Counted from the first letter of the stretch, positions 31,799 to 41,350 are shown. The stretch is DNA of 64,000 bases from Photorhabdus australis DSM 17609 (GCF_000711895.1 NZ_JONO01000010.1:1-64000); one strand, 5' to 3'. Notes: generated from the letters alone by a model not told the origin. Numbers and translations: made by a program.

Positions 31799-31864
31799 TC
31801 CGTTATGCTCCTCAGATCTCCAGCGACATATTTACGTCGCCTGTGATGAATTGCTTTCTCTCTC

Positions 31865-31974
31865 TTTCGATTTAATTACAGCAAAAGCAATGAAATGAAA
31901 TTGTGATCGGTATTACAGTCTATTATATAGACAAAATATGGCATAAAAGGTTTCGATTAAAAATAAAGTGAAAG
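31865..31974. promoter_or_regulatory. Probable AgaR boxes and CRP-like site upstream of the aga operon
   Basis: Direct repeats TTTCGATTTAA (31865-31875) and TTTCGATTAAA (31951-31961), with GAAAG at 31970-31974, resemble the CTTTC-containing AgaR sites of E. coli. Between them TGTGATCGGTATTACA (31902-31917) matches the CRP consensus with one mismatch. The rest of the 400-bp gap to the beta-lactamase gene shows no further gene. Confidence 0.5.
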
Positions 31975-32198
31975 AAAATATTAAATTCTCTGGTTACTGA
32001 CTATTTACCCAAAAATCAGTTTTCATCCACATTTTGGATAACAATTAATATAAAGAAACGAAAGCCCTTGGTTTTCAATCATCAAGTACAAAGTTTTATT
32101 TCGTCAGGTGATGAGGATCACAATTTTAAGATTGCGTGTGAAAATCCTGATAAAATCCAGGACTGAAAACTCTCGCTGTAATTAAGGAAACAACACAA

Positions 32199-33356
32199 AT
32201 GACAAAACGATTTTCGGTGCTGACTGGCAGTCTGCTGCTTGCCGCTTCTCTCGGCACTCAAGCCTCGAATACACCCGATCAGACCCGTCTGACAAATACT
32301 GTTGATAAGACCATACACTCCCTGATGCAGGAATATGACATTCCAGGAATGGCGATTGCGGTAACGTTCCACGGTCAACATTTTTTCTATCAATACGGTG
32401 ACGCGTCAAAAGAGAACAACACACCGGTCACCAAAGAGACAATCTTTGAACTAGGCTCGGTCAGCAAAACCTTTACCGGCAGCCTGATTTCTTGGGCACA
32501 GGTGACAGGAGCCATTTCTCTCTCCGATAAAGCCAGCCAGCATTTTCAACCGCTAGCAAGCAGCGCCTTTGACAACATCAACCTGCTGAATATTGCCACC
32601 TATACCGCGGGCGGCCTGCCGTTACAATTCCCTGATGAGATCGACAACAATAGCAAAATGGTAGACTGGTTCCAGCACTGGCAGCCCAAGTACACGGCCG
32701 GAACCTACCGCCAATACTCCAATCCCAGTATTGGCCTGGCAGGCTATATCGTTGCCCAACGCCTTGAAAAACCTTACTCAATACTGGTGAAAAACCAGAT
32801 TCTTTCACCGCTTGGTCTGCAACATACCTGGTTTAACGTGCCCGTTCAGGAGATGAAAAATTATGCATTGGGTTATTCAAAAGAGAATAAACCGATTCGC
32901 ATAAACCCGGGCGTGCTGGATGAGGAAGCTTATGGCCTGAAATCCAGTGCACAAGAGATGATCGGCTTCGTTGATGCGAATATCGATCCCTCCCGCGTAG
33001 GTGACAGTAAGCTGGCTCAGGCCATTCGGGCAACCCATACTGGCTATTACCGGGTGGGTGAGATGACGCAGGGGCTGGGCTGGGAGCTTTATCACTGGCC
33101 CGTTACCCTTGAGCAGGTACTGAGCGGCAATTCAGCGGAAATCGCTTATCAGGCCAACAAAACCACGGAACTATCGCCACCAGAGCCGCCAACGGATGCG
33201 CTTTTTATCAATAAAACCGGTTCCACCAATGGTTTCGGCGCATATGTCGCGTTTGTGCCGCAAGAGCAAATGGGTATTGTGCTGCTAGCCAACAAAAACT
33301 ACCCCAACGAGGCGCGCATCAAAGCGGCTTGGCAAGTCCTCAACGCACTGAAATAA
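32199..33356 (+). CDS. ampC: Class C beta-lactamase
   Basis: 385 residues with a signal peptide (about 22 residues) and the three serine-beta-lactamase motifs: Ser87-Val-Ser-Lys90 (S-x-x-K), Tyr-Ser-Asn in YRQYSNPSIGL and Lys-Thr-Gly in FINKTGSTNGFGAYV. The class C hallmark is clear, including the YAN-like YSN box. The divergent neighbour is agaR, not ampR, so induction through AmpR is not encoded here. GC content looks higher than in its neighbours, which fits a separate origin. Confidence 0.93.
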   Translation: MTKRFSVLTGSLLLAASLGTQASNTPDQTRLTNTVDKTIHSLMQEYDIPGMAIAVTFHGQHFFYQYGDASKENNTPVTKETIFELGSVSKTFTGSLISWAQVTGAISLSDKASQHFQPLASSAFDNINLLNIATYTAGGLPLQFPDEIDNNSKMVDWFQHWQPKYTAGTYRQYSNPSIGLAGYIVAQRLEKPYSILVKNQILSPLGLQHTWFNVPVQEMKNYALGYSKENKPIRINPGVLDEEAYGLKSSAQEMIGFVDANIDPSRVGDSKLAQAIRATHTGYYRVGEMTQGLGWELYHWPVTLEQVLSGNSAEIAYQANKTTELSPPEPPTDALFINKTGSTNGFGAYVAFVPQEQMGIVLLANKNYPNEARIKAAWQVLNALK

Positions 33357-33408
33357 CGCACAATTACGTTAAATACTGTGTCTTTAAATACAGTGTCTGT
33401 TAGCAGCG

Positions 33409-33433
33409 ATAACGCCTCCTCAGGAGGCGTTAT
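33409..33433. terminator. Terminator-like palindrome between ampC and the lipase gene
   Basis: ATAACGCCTCCT and AGGAGGCGTTAT form a perfect 12-bp stem around a single C at 33421. It separates convergent genes. No long T-run follows on either strand. Confidence 0.55.
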
Positions 33434-33451
33434 CCATGACATATCGAGTCG

Positions 33452-35032
33452 TTAATCCAGTAAAGCTTCCAAACCAGCGGTCACCGACTCCATACGGTGA
33501 CCACCTGAATGCTCAATCACATAACGCTTGCCCACCTGGGAGCAGGCATCCAGCCCCCAAATGCCATGTTCGACCTTCTGACTCAGCGGATCATTACTGG
33601 TATTGATGTGGGTGACGTTGGCACTATCCAACTTGTCAGCTAACCGATCCCGCAATCCTACATGCAATCCCATGCTATTGAATACGGTAACCTTTATCCC
33701 ATGTTTGATACCCGCATATTGCGCCAACCCGCCGCCCAAGGAGTGGCCCAGAACCTCAACCTTATTGCCATATTGTTTAGTAAAGGCTTTAATCAAACGG
33801 TCTGCATCCTGAAACGCGCTATCCTTGATCCCCAAAGCCGCGCAGACATCACTCTTTATAGTACCAGGACGCTTAGTTGGCTGGGTGCCCACAAAGGAAA
33901 GCACCACGGTATCGTCACGCTTGTAAACAGCGACCTTGAGCGCAGACCAGGCATCTCCTTTAAGGATTAAAGGATCATTCTCCCTCTTGCCAGGACGAAC
34001 ACGCAGGGTTAACTTCTTGCCGGTCCCGCCACTACCGTCCTCCCTGCGAGCCAGTATCGAAGACGGGATATCAGCCAAAGTGGCATGACTGTAACCTGTC
34101 GGCATATCCCGATAACTACTGGAGCAACTGATTCTCGCCAATCGGGCCGCATCCATCACTGCTCGGGCTCCTGCAACATTCAACGGCTCTTGCTCTGCTT
34201 TGGCTACAAACGCTGGTTTGACGAGTACTTTGGCAGTATTCAGCAATTTCTCAGCACGCGTTCTAGCCTGTAAACGATTAGACACACTAAACGGTAGATA
34301 CGAAACTCCCTTCATAACCGATCCAGCCAGCCCCAGGGTTGAAGATACCAACAAACGCCCCGTGAATTCCGCCAGGTTTTTAACTCCGGCAACACCGACC
34401 AAAATCGCACCACTTATTACACTACTAGCACCACCCATGATATTGGCCAATCCCTTAATAATGGCCCCAGTCCAATAACGTGCCTTACCTTTAGCACTTT
34501 GTGTATGGGAGTCATATCCTCTCTGTATGGCAGTACCAATCCTGCGAGCTGGAGCATTCAGAGTCAGATATTTCAGTGTGGTAGTCAGCATCTTGCCTAA
34601 TGACACCTTTGTACTAAGGCCAGTACTGGTGTAATGGGAGGAAAGATGATGATGAACATTATGACGCCTTTCATCCGTTAACTCCTGAATACAGCGTTCT
34701 GTTAATGATAAGTTGGCAACGCCGATTTGAATGTTTTGGTTGAACAATGTTTTTTCATTACGTACTTCTGAAAATAATTTTTTTTCTGCCTGCTTAAGGG
34801 TCTCTGTAATCTTCTTGTCTTTTAATTTAAAAATGTCTAAGTTCTGCCCCTTAAATTTTTCGACACTTTTCGTAATGTTTCTATAATGTTGTAAAGAGAT
34901 ATTTTTTATCCCTTTTATTAGTTTTTCCAGGTATAAATTTTTTACTTTTCCTGCTTCGTTTACTTTTTTAAAAGGTTTATCAAAGGCAGATTCACATAAT
35001 GAGTGCAACATCGTTACTCTGGTAGTAAACAT
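33452..35032 (-). CDS. Lipase-fold (class 3-like) putative secreted effector
   Basis: 526 residues. The C-terminal third is an alpha/beta hydrolase with the nucleophile elbow GHSLGG (Ser431) and likely partners Asp481 (in SNDPLS) and His512 (in SGGHRM); FVGTQPTKRPGTIKSDV fits the class 3 lipase entry strand. The first 150 residues are charged, helical and without a signal peptide; residues about 180-260 carry several Gly/Ala-rich hydrophobic stretches. That layout suggests a toxin or effector delivered by a secretion system rather than a housekeeping lipase; this is inference. AAGGA precedes the ATG. I do not recognise a named homologue. Confidence 0.7.
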   Translation of the reverse strand: MFTTRVTMLHSLCESAFDKPFKKVNEAGKVKNLYLEKLIKGIKNISLQHYRNITKSVEKFKGQNLDIFKLKDKKITETLKQAEKKLFSEVRNEKTLFNQNIQIGVANLSLTERCIQELTDERRHNVHHHLSSHYTSTGLSTKVSLGKMLTTTLKYLTLNAPARRIGTAIQRGYDSHTQSAKGKARYWTGAIIKGLANIMGGASSVISGAILVGVAGVKNLAEFTGRLLVSSTLGLAGSVMKGVSYLPFSVSNRLQARTRAEKLLNTAKVLVKPAFVAKAEQEPLNVAGARAVMDAARLARISCSSSYRDMPTGYSHATLADIPSSILARREDGSGGTGKKLTLRVRPGKRENDPLILKGDAWSALKVAVYKRDDTVVLSFVGTQPTKRPGTIKSDVCAALGIKDSAFQDADRLIKAFTKQYGNKVEVLGHSLGGGLAQYAGIKHGIKVTVFNSMGLHVGLRDRLADKLDSANVTHINTSNDPLSQKVEHGIWGLDACSQVGKRYVIEHSGGHRMESVTAGLEALLD

Positions 35033-35040
35033 GTCCGTAT

Positions 35041-35691
35041 TCCTTTAAATAGCTCACTGGATTTATAATCAACATTTTAAATAAGATGCCAAGGCACTAC
35101 ACCTTATTTACTAAATTATCTCTTAATTCATTTCTCTAATAATATTTTTAACAAATTTATAAAAGATAGAAGTCCTGTCATTTATCACACTTATGGAACA
35201 GAAAAAACAGTATCTCGAGAGTTCTCTGTTTTTATTGCATAACAATCTCAAGCATATGTGAATTCAAAACCACAATATATCCCCTTATTTCAATAGAGGT
35301 AACTATATCAATATCGTGTGGAGATTTCAGTTTACTAGTTGTGATTATTTTGGATTTTTCGTGAAGGTGACTTACCCCTGGATTAGATATCTGTGGTTGT
35401 GTGTGCACAGCCTTATCCGGACGCATCGCAGCTCTAGTTCTTAAGCACAGGCGTTTTTGTTATCACAGAACCGGCAACTATTACGCTGCGAAGTTTCTAT
35501 TGTTAACCATAAGCGCGTTTACCGATTTAAATACAATACCATTGTTATATCAATGGGCCTCCAGCACGCTGCCAAAACCCGGCTCATCAATATTTTCATT
35601 TCTATCGAAGATTATCCCTTCCAGATTTCCTCGGGGACGATAAACCTTCTTTAAAAAAGTATATCTTTAGAGTTGACAGTTTTAGTTTCTC
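35041..35691. other. Intergenic stretch, no intact gene seen
   Basis: About 650 bp with short frames only. One minus-strand stretch near 35565-35660 reads without stops for about 31 codons, but I recognise nothing in it. The region may hold decayed remains of the gene at 35692-36036. Confidence 0.4.
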
Positions 35692-36036
35692 TTAATTTCT
35701 GCTCTCTTCATCGTATCCGATATTCAAATTCAAGGGGAATACAGACGCTCGGTTCCTATTTTTAATCACCAATAAGTGAAATGCCACCAAACTAATGTTA
35801 ACGATTGTAAAAATAAACATCATGGAGCCCACTTGTAGCAATTCTTTGCTCCCCCTTGGATATAATAATCCTGCCAGCCGCGCGCTTTCCATTTGCCATA
35901 AACGTTGCCGCTGTGTTTCATTATTATAAAGGCGGAAGCGATCCGCATATTCACGTGTAGCCGCTTCAATTTCACAATTTTCCGGATCTTCGGCATTAAC
36001 TAACGGATGTAACATAGATGGGAATGGATTGGGCAT
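35692..36036 (-). pseudogene. Terpene-synthase-like N-terminal fragment
   Basis: 114-residue frame. Residues 1-80 resemble the N-terminal part of bacterial terpene cyclases: MPNPFPSMLHPLVN, an E-A-A-T-x-E-Y-A-D-R-F segment, and ARLAGLLYPRGSKELLQVGSMMFIFTIVN, where the family has an aromatic-rich helix leading to the Asp-rich metal motif. The Asp motif is absent and the sequence then turns unrelated. Family members have about 330 residues, so this is probably a truncated relic. The call rests on reading by eye. Confidence 0.42.
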
Positions 36037-36549
36037 AGGGGGGGATTTTAATGATATTCACGAATAATTGGCTCCAAAAAGTAATTTATTTGTGATTAAG
36101 TTATAGATGAACATAGGATTTTTTGCCAATTCGACTAATTTGTTTTCCGCCAACGCATGCACGGCCATCGAAACTACAGCACGAAACAACTGAAATTTGC
36201 TATTACATAGGGAATCTCTGAGATTTTGACATAAAAGAAGGCAGTAAATTGGTTTGTAAATTGAGGAGGATTACATAGTCAGTTTGTTATTCCGTAGGTA
36301 AAATATGTCCTATGTACATCAATATACTTGCATATTTAACTTAGTTTACCTAAAAAGCGAGCAAGATAATTTATTAGTGAAACAACAAGCAAGGTCAACA
36401 AACACGCTCTTCCACTGAATCGATGCAATTAACACCCAACAATTTACTAAATTTGTTAGCTTTCTTGCAGATTTAGTTGATTAATTTGCACAACCTGCTT
36501 TTCCTGCACATCATGTAAGTTATTGTGTTTATAATTAATAACAAAAATT
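36037..36549. other. Upstream region of uhpA, no gene seen
   Basis: About 510 AT-rich bases with no convincing coding frame. It must hold the uhpA promoter; I cannot point to a clear -35/-10 pair. Confidence 0.4.
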
Positions 36550-37182
36550 ATGATCAGAATCGCACTTATTGACGACCACGTCGTTGTCCGTTCCGGCTTT
36601 GCCCAATTACTGACTCTTGAGAATGATCTTGAAATCGCCGGACAATATGGCAGCGCCAACGAAGCCTGGTTGGATTTACTCCGAAACCCTATTGATGTTG
36701 CGGTGATGGATATCGCGATGCCGGATGAAAGTGGTTTACACCTGCTCACCCGGTTACGGCAAAAACGGCCCGATTTCCGTACCATTATTCTCAGTATTTA
36801 TGACACCACGGCATTTGTACAAAGTGCATTGGATGCCGGTGCCTGCGGCTATCTCACCAAACGATGCGGTCCAGAAGAGTTGGTACAAGCAGTTCGCTCA
36901 GTACATAAAGGCGGTTGCTATTTGTGTGCTGATGCCCTGAAAGCACTACGTCAAACACCACAAGACATTAAAGCGCTGCAAATTCTAACCCCCAGAGAAC
37001 GCGAAATATTTAATCTACTTATCAATGGCATCAGTGCTAAAACTATTGCCGAGCAACTCAATCTCAGCCCTAAAACCGTCCATGTTCATCGTGCCAATAT
37101 TCTTGGTAAATTACAGTGCGATAGCACCATCGATCTGGTTCATTATGCCCTGCAACACCAAATTCTAACGAGGACACCATGA
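36550..37182 (+). CDS. uhpA: Response regulator UhpA
   Basis: 210-residue NarL/FixJ-type regulator. The receiver domain has the acidic pair in ALIDDH, the phosphorylated Asp54 in AVMDIAMPDESGL, and Lys in LTKRC; the LuxR-type helix-turn-helix is LTPREREIFNLLINGISAKTIAEQLNLSPKTVHVHRANILGKL. It is clearly the UhpA subfamily (VRSGFAQLL, SPKTVHVHRAN). The ATG has no evident Shine-Dalgarno. It overlaps uhpB by 4 nt. Confidence 0.92.
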   Translation: MIRIALIDDHVVVRSGFAQLLTLENDLEIAGQYGSANEAWLDLLRNPIDVAVMDIAMPDESGLHLLTRLRQKRPDFRTIILSIYDTTAFVQSALDAGACGYLTKRCGPEELVQAVRSVHKGGCYLCADALKALRQTPQDIKALQILTPREREIFNLLINGISAKTIAEQLNLSPKTVHVHRANILGKLQCDSTIDLVHYALQHQILTRTP

Positions 37183-38723
37183 GCGGTGGATTACGATTTA
37201 GCTTGTTATCGCTATTTTTACTGATTTTTTATTCATTGAGCTGGCTTTCTCTATGGACCATCAGTTTCTACCTGAACGATAACGGACAACAAGCCACACT
37301 GCTTCTGCCACAAGGACTAAGGCTAGCACTGCTTATTCTACTGGGGCGTCGCTATATGCCAACCTTATTAATCACAGAGGTTATCATCTTGCTATGGCTA
37401 AGCAGAGAACAGCTTATTACTGACAATATCATTCTGTTATCGCCATTTCTCAGCCTGATACCCACCTTTATGGTCCAGCGGATCTGGTGGCGTTATATCT
37501 TGTATTGGCAACGGCTCTCCATTTTGCTGGCCGGTGTAGCCGCCAATAGTGTATTGCAGGCTATCTGTTTGGGATTTGCTCTGACTGCGGAACCTAGCTA
37601 CTTATTTCTTACCTCTCTAACTGGTGGTGTTTTACTGTCACCTTTTGTTTATCTAATCTACGAATATCTGCGTCAGCAGCATCTGAGAAATATGCTGGAT
37701 TCTGGCTATTTTGATCCACAATTACGCACTTCCCTGCTGATGTGGTGCTGCCTGTTCTGCCTGCTAGGGCTGAGTGCCCAGATTTTTATATCACCAGAAA
37801 TTGAGAGTCTTTTGGTGATGCTGATATTTATCCCCAATGTATTTATGGCCTATCGCTATGGCTGGCAAGGTGGTGTGCTGGCTGCTTTATTGGGCAGTCT
37901 GATGATCACATCAGCTCGACAACTCAACGGCGCTTTTAACGATTTAGGTGAACTGGAAATGTTCCTAATCATTCAAGCCTTGTTAGGAATCTGTCTTGGG
38001 ATAGCTATCAGCCGTCAGCAACAACTCGCAGAAAACCTGCAACGTTACCGTGAACTACTGGAACAAGAGCTAACTGCCCGCCATATCCTAATGAAGAAGC
38101 TAGTTCACACAGAAGAAGACATCCGTAAAAGTATTGCCCGCGAGTTACATGATGAAATTGGCCAAAATATTACTGCTATTCAAATTCAGGCAACGTTGGT
38201 AAAACGGACTGCCACTACCCCAACAGCAGAAATGATCGCAAAGCAGATCAATCATCTTGCTCAACAAATTCATCAATCCACCCGCCAATTACTGCGTCAG
38301 TTGCGGCCTCCAGTTTTGGATGAGATGTCTTTAGAAAAAGCACTCCACCATCTGATCGATGAATTCGCGTTTAAACAGCAGAATATTGATTGTCAATTAA
38401 ATTATCAGCTTCCCCAAAATCCAGTGAATGAAACGGTGATTTTTACCCTTTATCGTCTGGTTCAGGAGTTGCTGAACAATATCAGTAAACATGCCAAAGC
38501 TACCCACATCAATATCACGTTGCGACAACGCCGGGACGTGATTGAACTCAGAATCAGTGATAACGGAATCGGTATCACCGAAGATAAAAAGAAAAACGGC
38601 TTTGGTCTTCAGGGCATTGAAGAACGTATCCAGGCACTAGGCGGGGACTGGCAGTTAAATAATGATAACGGTACACGTATAATTGTTAACCTGCCCACAA
38701 ATTCTGATGAAAATCAGGCATAA
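37179..38723 (+). CDS. uhpB: Sensor histidine kinase UhpB
   Basis: 514 residues: a MASE1-like membrane domain of about eight segments (residues 1-280), a HisKA_3 domain with the phosphorylated His324 in IARELHDEIGQN, and an HATPase domain (LVQELLNNISKHAKAT, ISDNGIGI, GFGLQGIEERIQALGG). In E. coli UhpB works with UhpC, which senses external glucose-6-phosphate, and phosphorylates UhpA. The gene starts within the uhpA stop. Confidence 0.92.
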   Translation: MSGGLRFSLLSLFLLIFYSLSWLSLWTISFYLNDNGQQATLLLPQGLRLALLILLGRRYMPTLLITEVIILLWLSREQLITDNIILLSPFLSLIPTFMVQRIWWRYILYWQRLSILLAGVAANSVLQAICLGFALTAEPSYLFLTSLTGGVLLSPFVYLIYEYLRQQHLRNMLDSGYFDPQLRTSLLMWCCLFCLLGLSAQIFISPEIESLLVMLIFIPNVFMAYRYGWQGGVLAALLGSLMITSARQLNGAFNDLGELEMFLIIQALLGICLGIAISRQQQLAENLQRYRELLEQELTARHILMKKLVHTEEDIRKSIARELHDEIGQNITAIQIQATLVKRTATTPTAEMIAKQINHLAQQIHQSTRQLLRQLRPPVLDEMSLEKALHHLIDEFAFKQQNIDCQLNYQLPQNPVNETVIFTLYRLVQELLNNISKHAKATHINITLRQRRDVIELRISDNGIGITEDKKKNGFGLQGIEERIQALGGDWQLNNDNGTRIIVNLPTNSDENQA

Positions 38724-38806
38724 ATAAGAATTATTCCTAGTCACCTAAAACCTTATCCCATTCATTTTCATTAATTTTTCTTTACATTCATTTTCCATAG
38801 TGGTCT

Positions 38807-38842
38807 GGCTGACAGTGTTAACCCTCGGAGAGAAGGTCAGCC
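38807..38842. promoter_or_regulatory. Inverted repeat between uhpB and uhpC
   Basis: GGCTGAC (38807-38813) and GTCAGCC (38836-38842) form a 7-bp inverted repeat in the 212-bp gap. It could be a UhpA operator or a leader hairpin; neither can be decided by reading. Confidence 0.35.
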
Positions 38843-38935
38843 TTGGCTCGCGTCACCGTGAGTCAGGCACATCTCTGTGAAGTGGGAAGCATCTTTCTTC
38901 AAATAGGAAGAGGAGTAGTCAAGAAGGAATCGCCT

Positions 38936-40270
38936 ATGCAAGCCACCAACCAGGAACAAATCTCACAACGCTATCGCTACTGGCGTAGTCGTTTACTGAT
39001 TTCTATGATCATTGGTTATGCCGCATTTTATCTGACACGCAAAAGTTTTAACTTTGTCATGCCAGTTATGCAGTTGGAACTAGGGTTAGATAAAGGGGAT
39101 ATCGGTTGGATAACCAGTCTATTTTATCTGGCTTACGGCAGCTCAAAATTTGTTTCCGGTATATTCCATGATCTCACCGGCTATCGCTGGTTTATGGGGG
39201 TCGGATTAGTGATGGCAGGCATATTGAACATTATGTTCGCTTTTTGCTCATCGTTTTCTGCCTTATTGATCATCTGGACGCTGAACGGCTTCTTTCAAGG
39301 CTGGGGATGGCCTCCCTGCGCAAGGTTACTGACACACTGGTACTCTCGCAATGAGCGAGGCTTCTGGTGGGGATGCTGGAACATCTCCATTAATATTGTC
39401 GGCATCACTATCCCGATGTTGTCAGCTTTTCTGGCAGCAACTTACAGCTGGCAAGCTGTTTTAATGATGCCCGGAATTATCGGCATTTTATTGGGTATCT
39501 GGCTCTGTTATCAGTTACGCGACATACCACAGCAACAAGGTTTACCCACTATAGGACATTGGCGACAGGATTTACTGGAGCTGCGACACGAACAGCTATC
39601 GCCTCCCATGCCAATGATGCAGATACTACGGGATACAATTCTGGCTAATAAGACTATCTGGCTATTGGGGCTTTCCTACATTCTGGTCTACCTCATCAGA
39701 ATGGCGATTAATGACTGGGGGAATCTGTGGTTGTCAGAAACACATGGCGCCAATCTGCTCAGTGCCAATGCAACACTTTCACTGTTTGAACTGGGTGGTC
39801 TGGCAGGCGCTCTCCTCTCCGGTTGGGGATCTGATTTACTGTTCCGCGGCCAGCGCGCCCCAATGATTCTGCTATTCGCGCTAGGACTATTTATCTCTGT
39901 CACCGCATTGTGGCTAACCCCCATTCATCACTATGCACTGTTGGCAGCCTGTTTTTTTAATATCGGTTTTTTCGTATTTGGCCCGCAAATGCTGATTGGG
40001 CTGGCAGCAACAGAATATTGCCATAAACAAGCCGCCGGAACGGTCACGGGTTATCTGGGATTATACGCCTATCTGGGCGCTGCCATGGCAGGCTGGCCAC
40101 TGAGTCAGGTGGTTGCACATTATGGTTGGTCTGGAATATTTGCTCTGCTTACCGTCGCAGCTGCCATGATGGGGTTGCTATTAATGCCTCTGCTAATGGC
40201 GAACGTTAGTAAAAGGGAACATATGGCAGGGGTCACATCGCCACTTTCCTCCAATGATAAGAAGTTCTGA
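38936..40270 (+). CDS. uhpC: Hexose-phosphate sensor UhpC (MFS, OPA family)
   Basis: 444-residue organophosphate:phosphate antiporter family protein with 12 membrane segments. UhpC/UhpT hallmarks are YAAFYLTRKSFNFVMPVMQ, GSSKFVSGIFHDLTGYRWFMGVGL, GFFQGWGWPPCARLLTHWY and ERGFWWGCWNISINIVG. The open frame extends to 38843, but ATG 38936 (MQATNQEQISQRYRYWRSR) has GAAGGAA upstream and gives the normal N-terminus. Position after uhpAB marks it as the receptor rather than the UhpT carrier. afuA follows at 17 nt. Confidence 0.88.
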   Translation: MQATNQEQISQRYRYWRSRLLISMIIGYAAFYLTRKSFNFVMPVMQLELGLDKGDIGWITSLFYLAYGSSKFVSGIFHDLTGYRWFMGVGLVMAGILNIMFAFCSSFSALLIIWTLNGFFQGWGWPPCARLLTHWYSRNERGFWWGCWNISINIVGITIPMLSAFLAATYSWQAVLMMPGIIGILLGIWLCYQLRDIPQQQGLPTIGHWRQDLLELRHEQLSPPMPMMQILRDTILANKTIWLLGLSYILVYLIRMAINDWGNLWLSETHGANLLSANATLSLFELGGLAGALLSGWGSDLLFRGQRAPMILLFALGLFISVTALWLTPIHHYALLAACFFNIGFFVFGPQMLIGLAATEYCHKQAAGTVTGYLGLYAYLGAAMAGWPLSQVVAHYGWSGIFALLTVAAAMMGLLLMPLLMANVSKREHMAGVTSPLSSNDKKF

Positions 40271-40287
40271 ATACAAAGGACAAAATA

Positions 40288-41319
40288 ATGAAACTGAAAC
40301 CTATCTCTACACTCATCGCAGCAGGTCTGGCCATTGCTGCATTCACCAGCAACGCTCAAGCTGCTGGCCGTTTGATCGTCTATTGCAGCGCAACTAACGC
40401 CCTATGCGAAGCTGAAACCAGAGCATTCGGTGAAAAATACAATGTCAAAACAACATTTGTTCGCAATGGTTCAGGCAGCACCCTGGCAAAAATTGAGGCA
40501 GAAAAACGCAATCCACAGGCTGACGTTTGGTATGGCGGTACGCTAGACCCACATTCTCAGGCAGGGGAAATGGATCTCCTGACCGCATATAAATCACCTA
40601 ATCTGACGCAAATCATGCCGCAATTTCGCGATCCCGCTAAACGCAAAGGCAACTACACCTCCGCGGTTTACGTTGGTATTCTTGGCTATGGCGTCAATAC
40701 CGAACGCCTGAAAGAGAAAAAGATCCCAATTCCCACCTGCTGGAAAGATCTGACCAAGCCAATATATAAAGGTGAAATTCAAATTGCTGACCCTCAAAGC
40801 TCAGGCACGGCTTATACCGCACTGGCAACTTTTGTCCAATTATGGGGTAAAGATCAAGCATTTGATTACCTGAAAAAACTGAATGCCAACATTTCTCAAT
40901 ACACTAAATCCGGTGTCGCCCCAGCACGTAATGCGGCTCGTGGTGAATCCGCAATTGGTATCGGTTTCCTGCACGATTACTCACTGGAAGTCGAAAATGG
41001 CGCCCCACTAAAACTTATCGCACCATGCGAAAGTACCGGTTATGAAATTGGCGGTGTCAGTATCCTTAAAAATGCCCGTAATATGGACAACGCTAAACTG
41101 TTCGTTGACTGGGTGCTATCCAAAGAAGCACAAGAATTAAGTTGGAAGAAAGGCAAAGCTTATCAGATTCTAACCAACACCACGGCGAAAGCTTCCCCTT
41201 TAGCGCTTAAATTATCCGATTTAAAACTGATCAATTACGACATGGATAAATATGGCGCCAATGATGTACGCAAAGAATTAATCACCAAATGGGTGACAGA
41301 GGTGAAAATGGCTAAATAA
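40288..41319 (+). CDS. afuA: AfuA-type sugar-phosphate binding protein
   Basis: 343-residue periplasmic binding protein with a signal peptide (cleavage after SNAQA). The sequence (LIVYCSATNALCEAE, FVRNGSGSTLAKIEAEK, ADVWYGGTLDPHSQAGEMD, GYEIGGVSIL) matches the AfuA/FbpA-like family. In Actinobacillus pleuropneumoniae AfuABC was shown to import hexose and heptose phosphates, not iron. The uhpABC linkage strongly favours that role here. Confidence 0.85.
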   Translation: MKLKPISTLIAAGLAIAAFTSNAQAAGRLIVYCSATNALCEAETRAFGEKYNVKTTFVRNGSGSTLAKIEAEKRNPQADVWYGGTLDPHSQAGEMDLLTAYKSPNLTQIMPQFRDPAKRKGNYTSAVYVGILGYGVNTERLKEKKIPIPTCWKDLTKPIYKGEIQIADPQSSGTAYTALATFVQLWGKDQAFDYLKKLNANISQYTKSGVAPARNAARGESAIGIGFLHDYSLEVENGAPLKLIAPCESTGYEIGGVSILKNARNMDNAKLFVDWVLSKEAQELSWKKGKAYQILTNTTAKASPLALKLSDLKLINYDMDKYGANDVRKELITKWVTEVKMAK

Positions 41320-41326
41320 TCACCAT

Positions 41327-41350
41327 TAAGGGCGGAGCACTCCGCCCTTA
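41327..41350 (+). promoter_or_regulatory. Strong hairpin between afuA and afuB
   Basis: TAAGGGCGGA and TCCGCCCTTA form a perfect 10-bp stem with a GCAC loop, 8 nt past the afuA stop; no T-run follows. Such structures after binding-protein genes often stabilise the upstream mRNA or dampen read-through. Confidence 0.6.

Noticed and set aside
35401-35643. 80-codon rightward frame
   Set aside because: No start signal and no family resemblance; lies in a decayed region.
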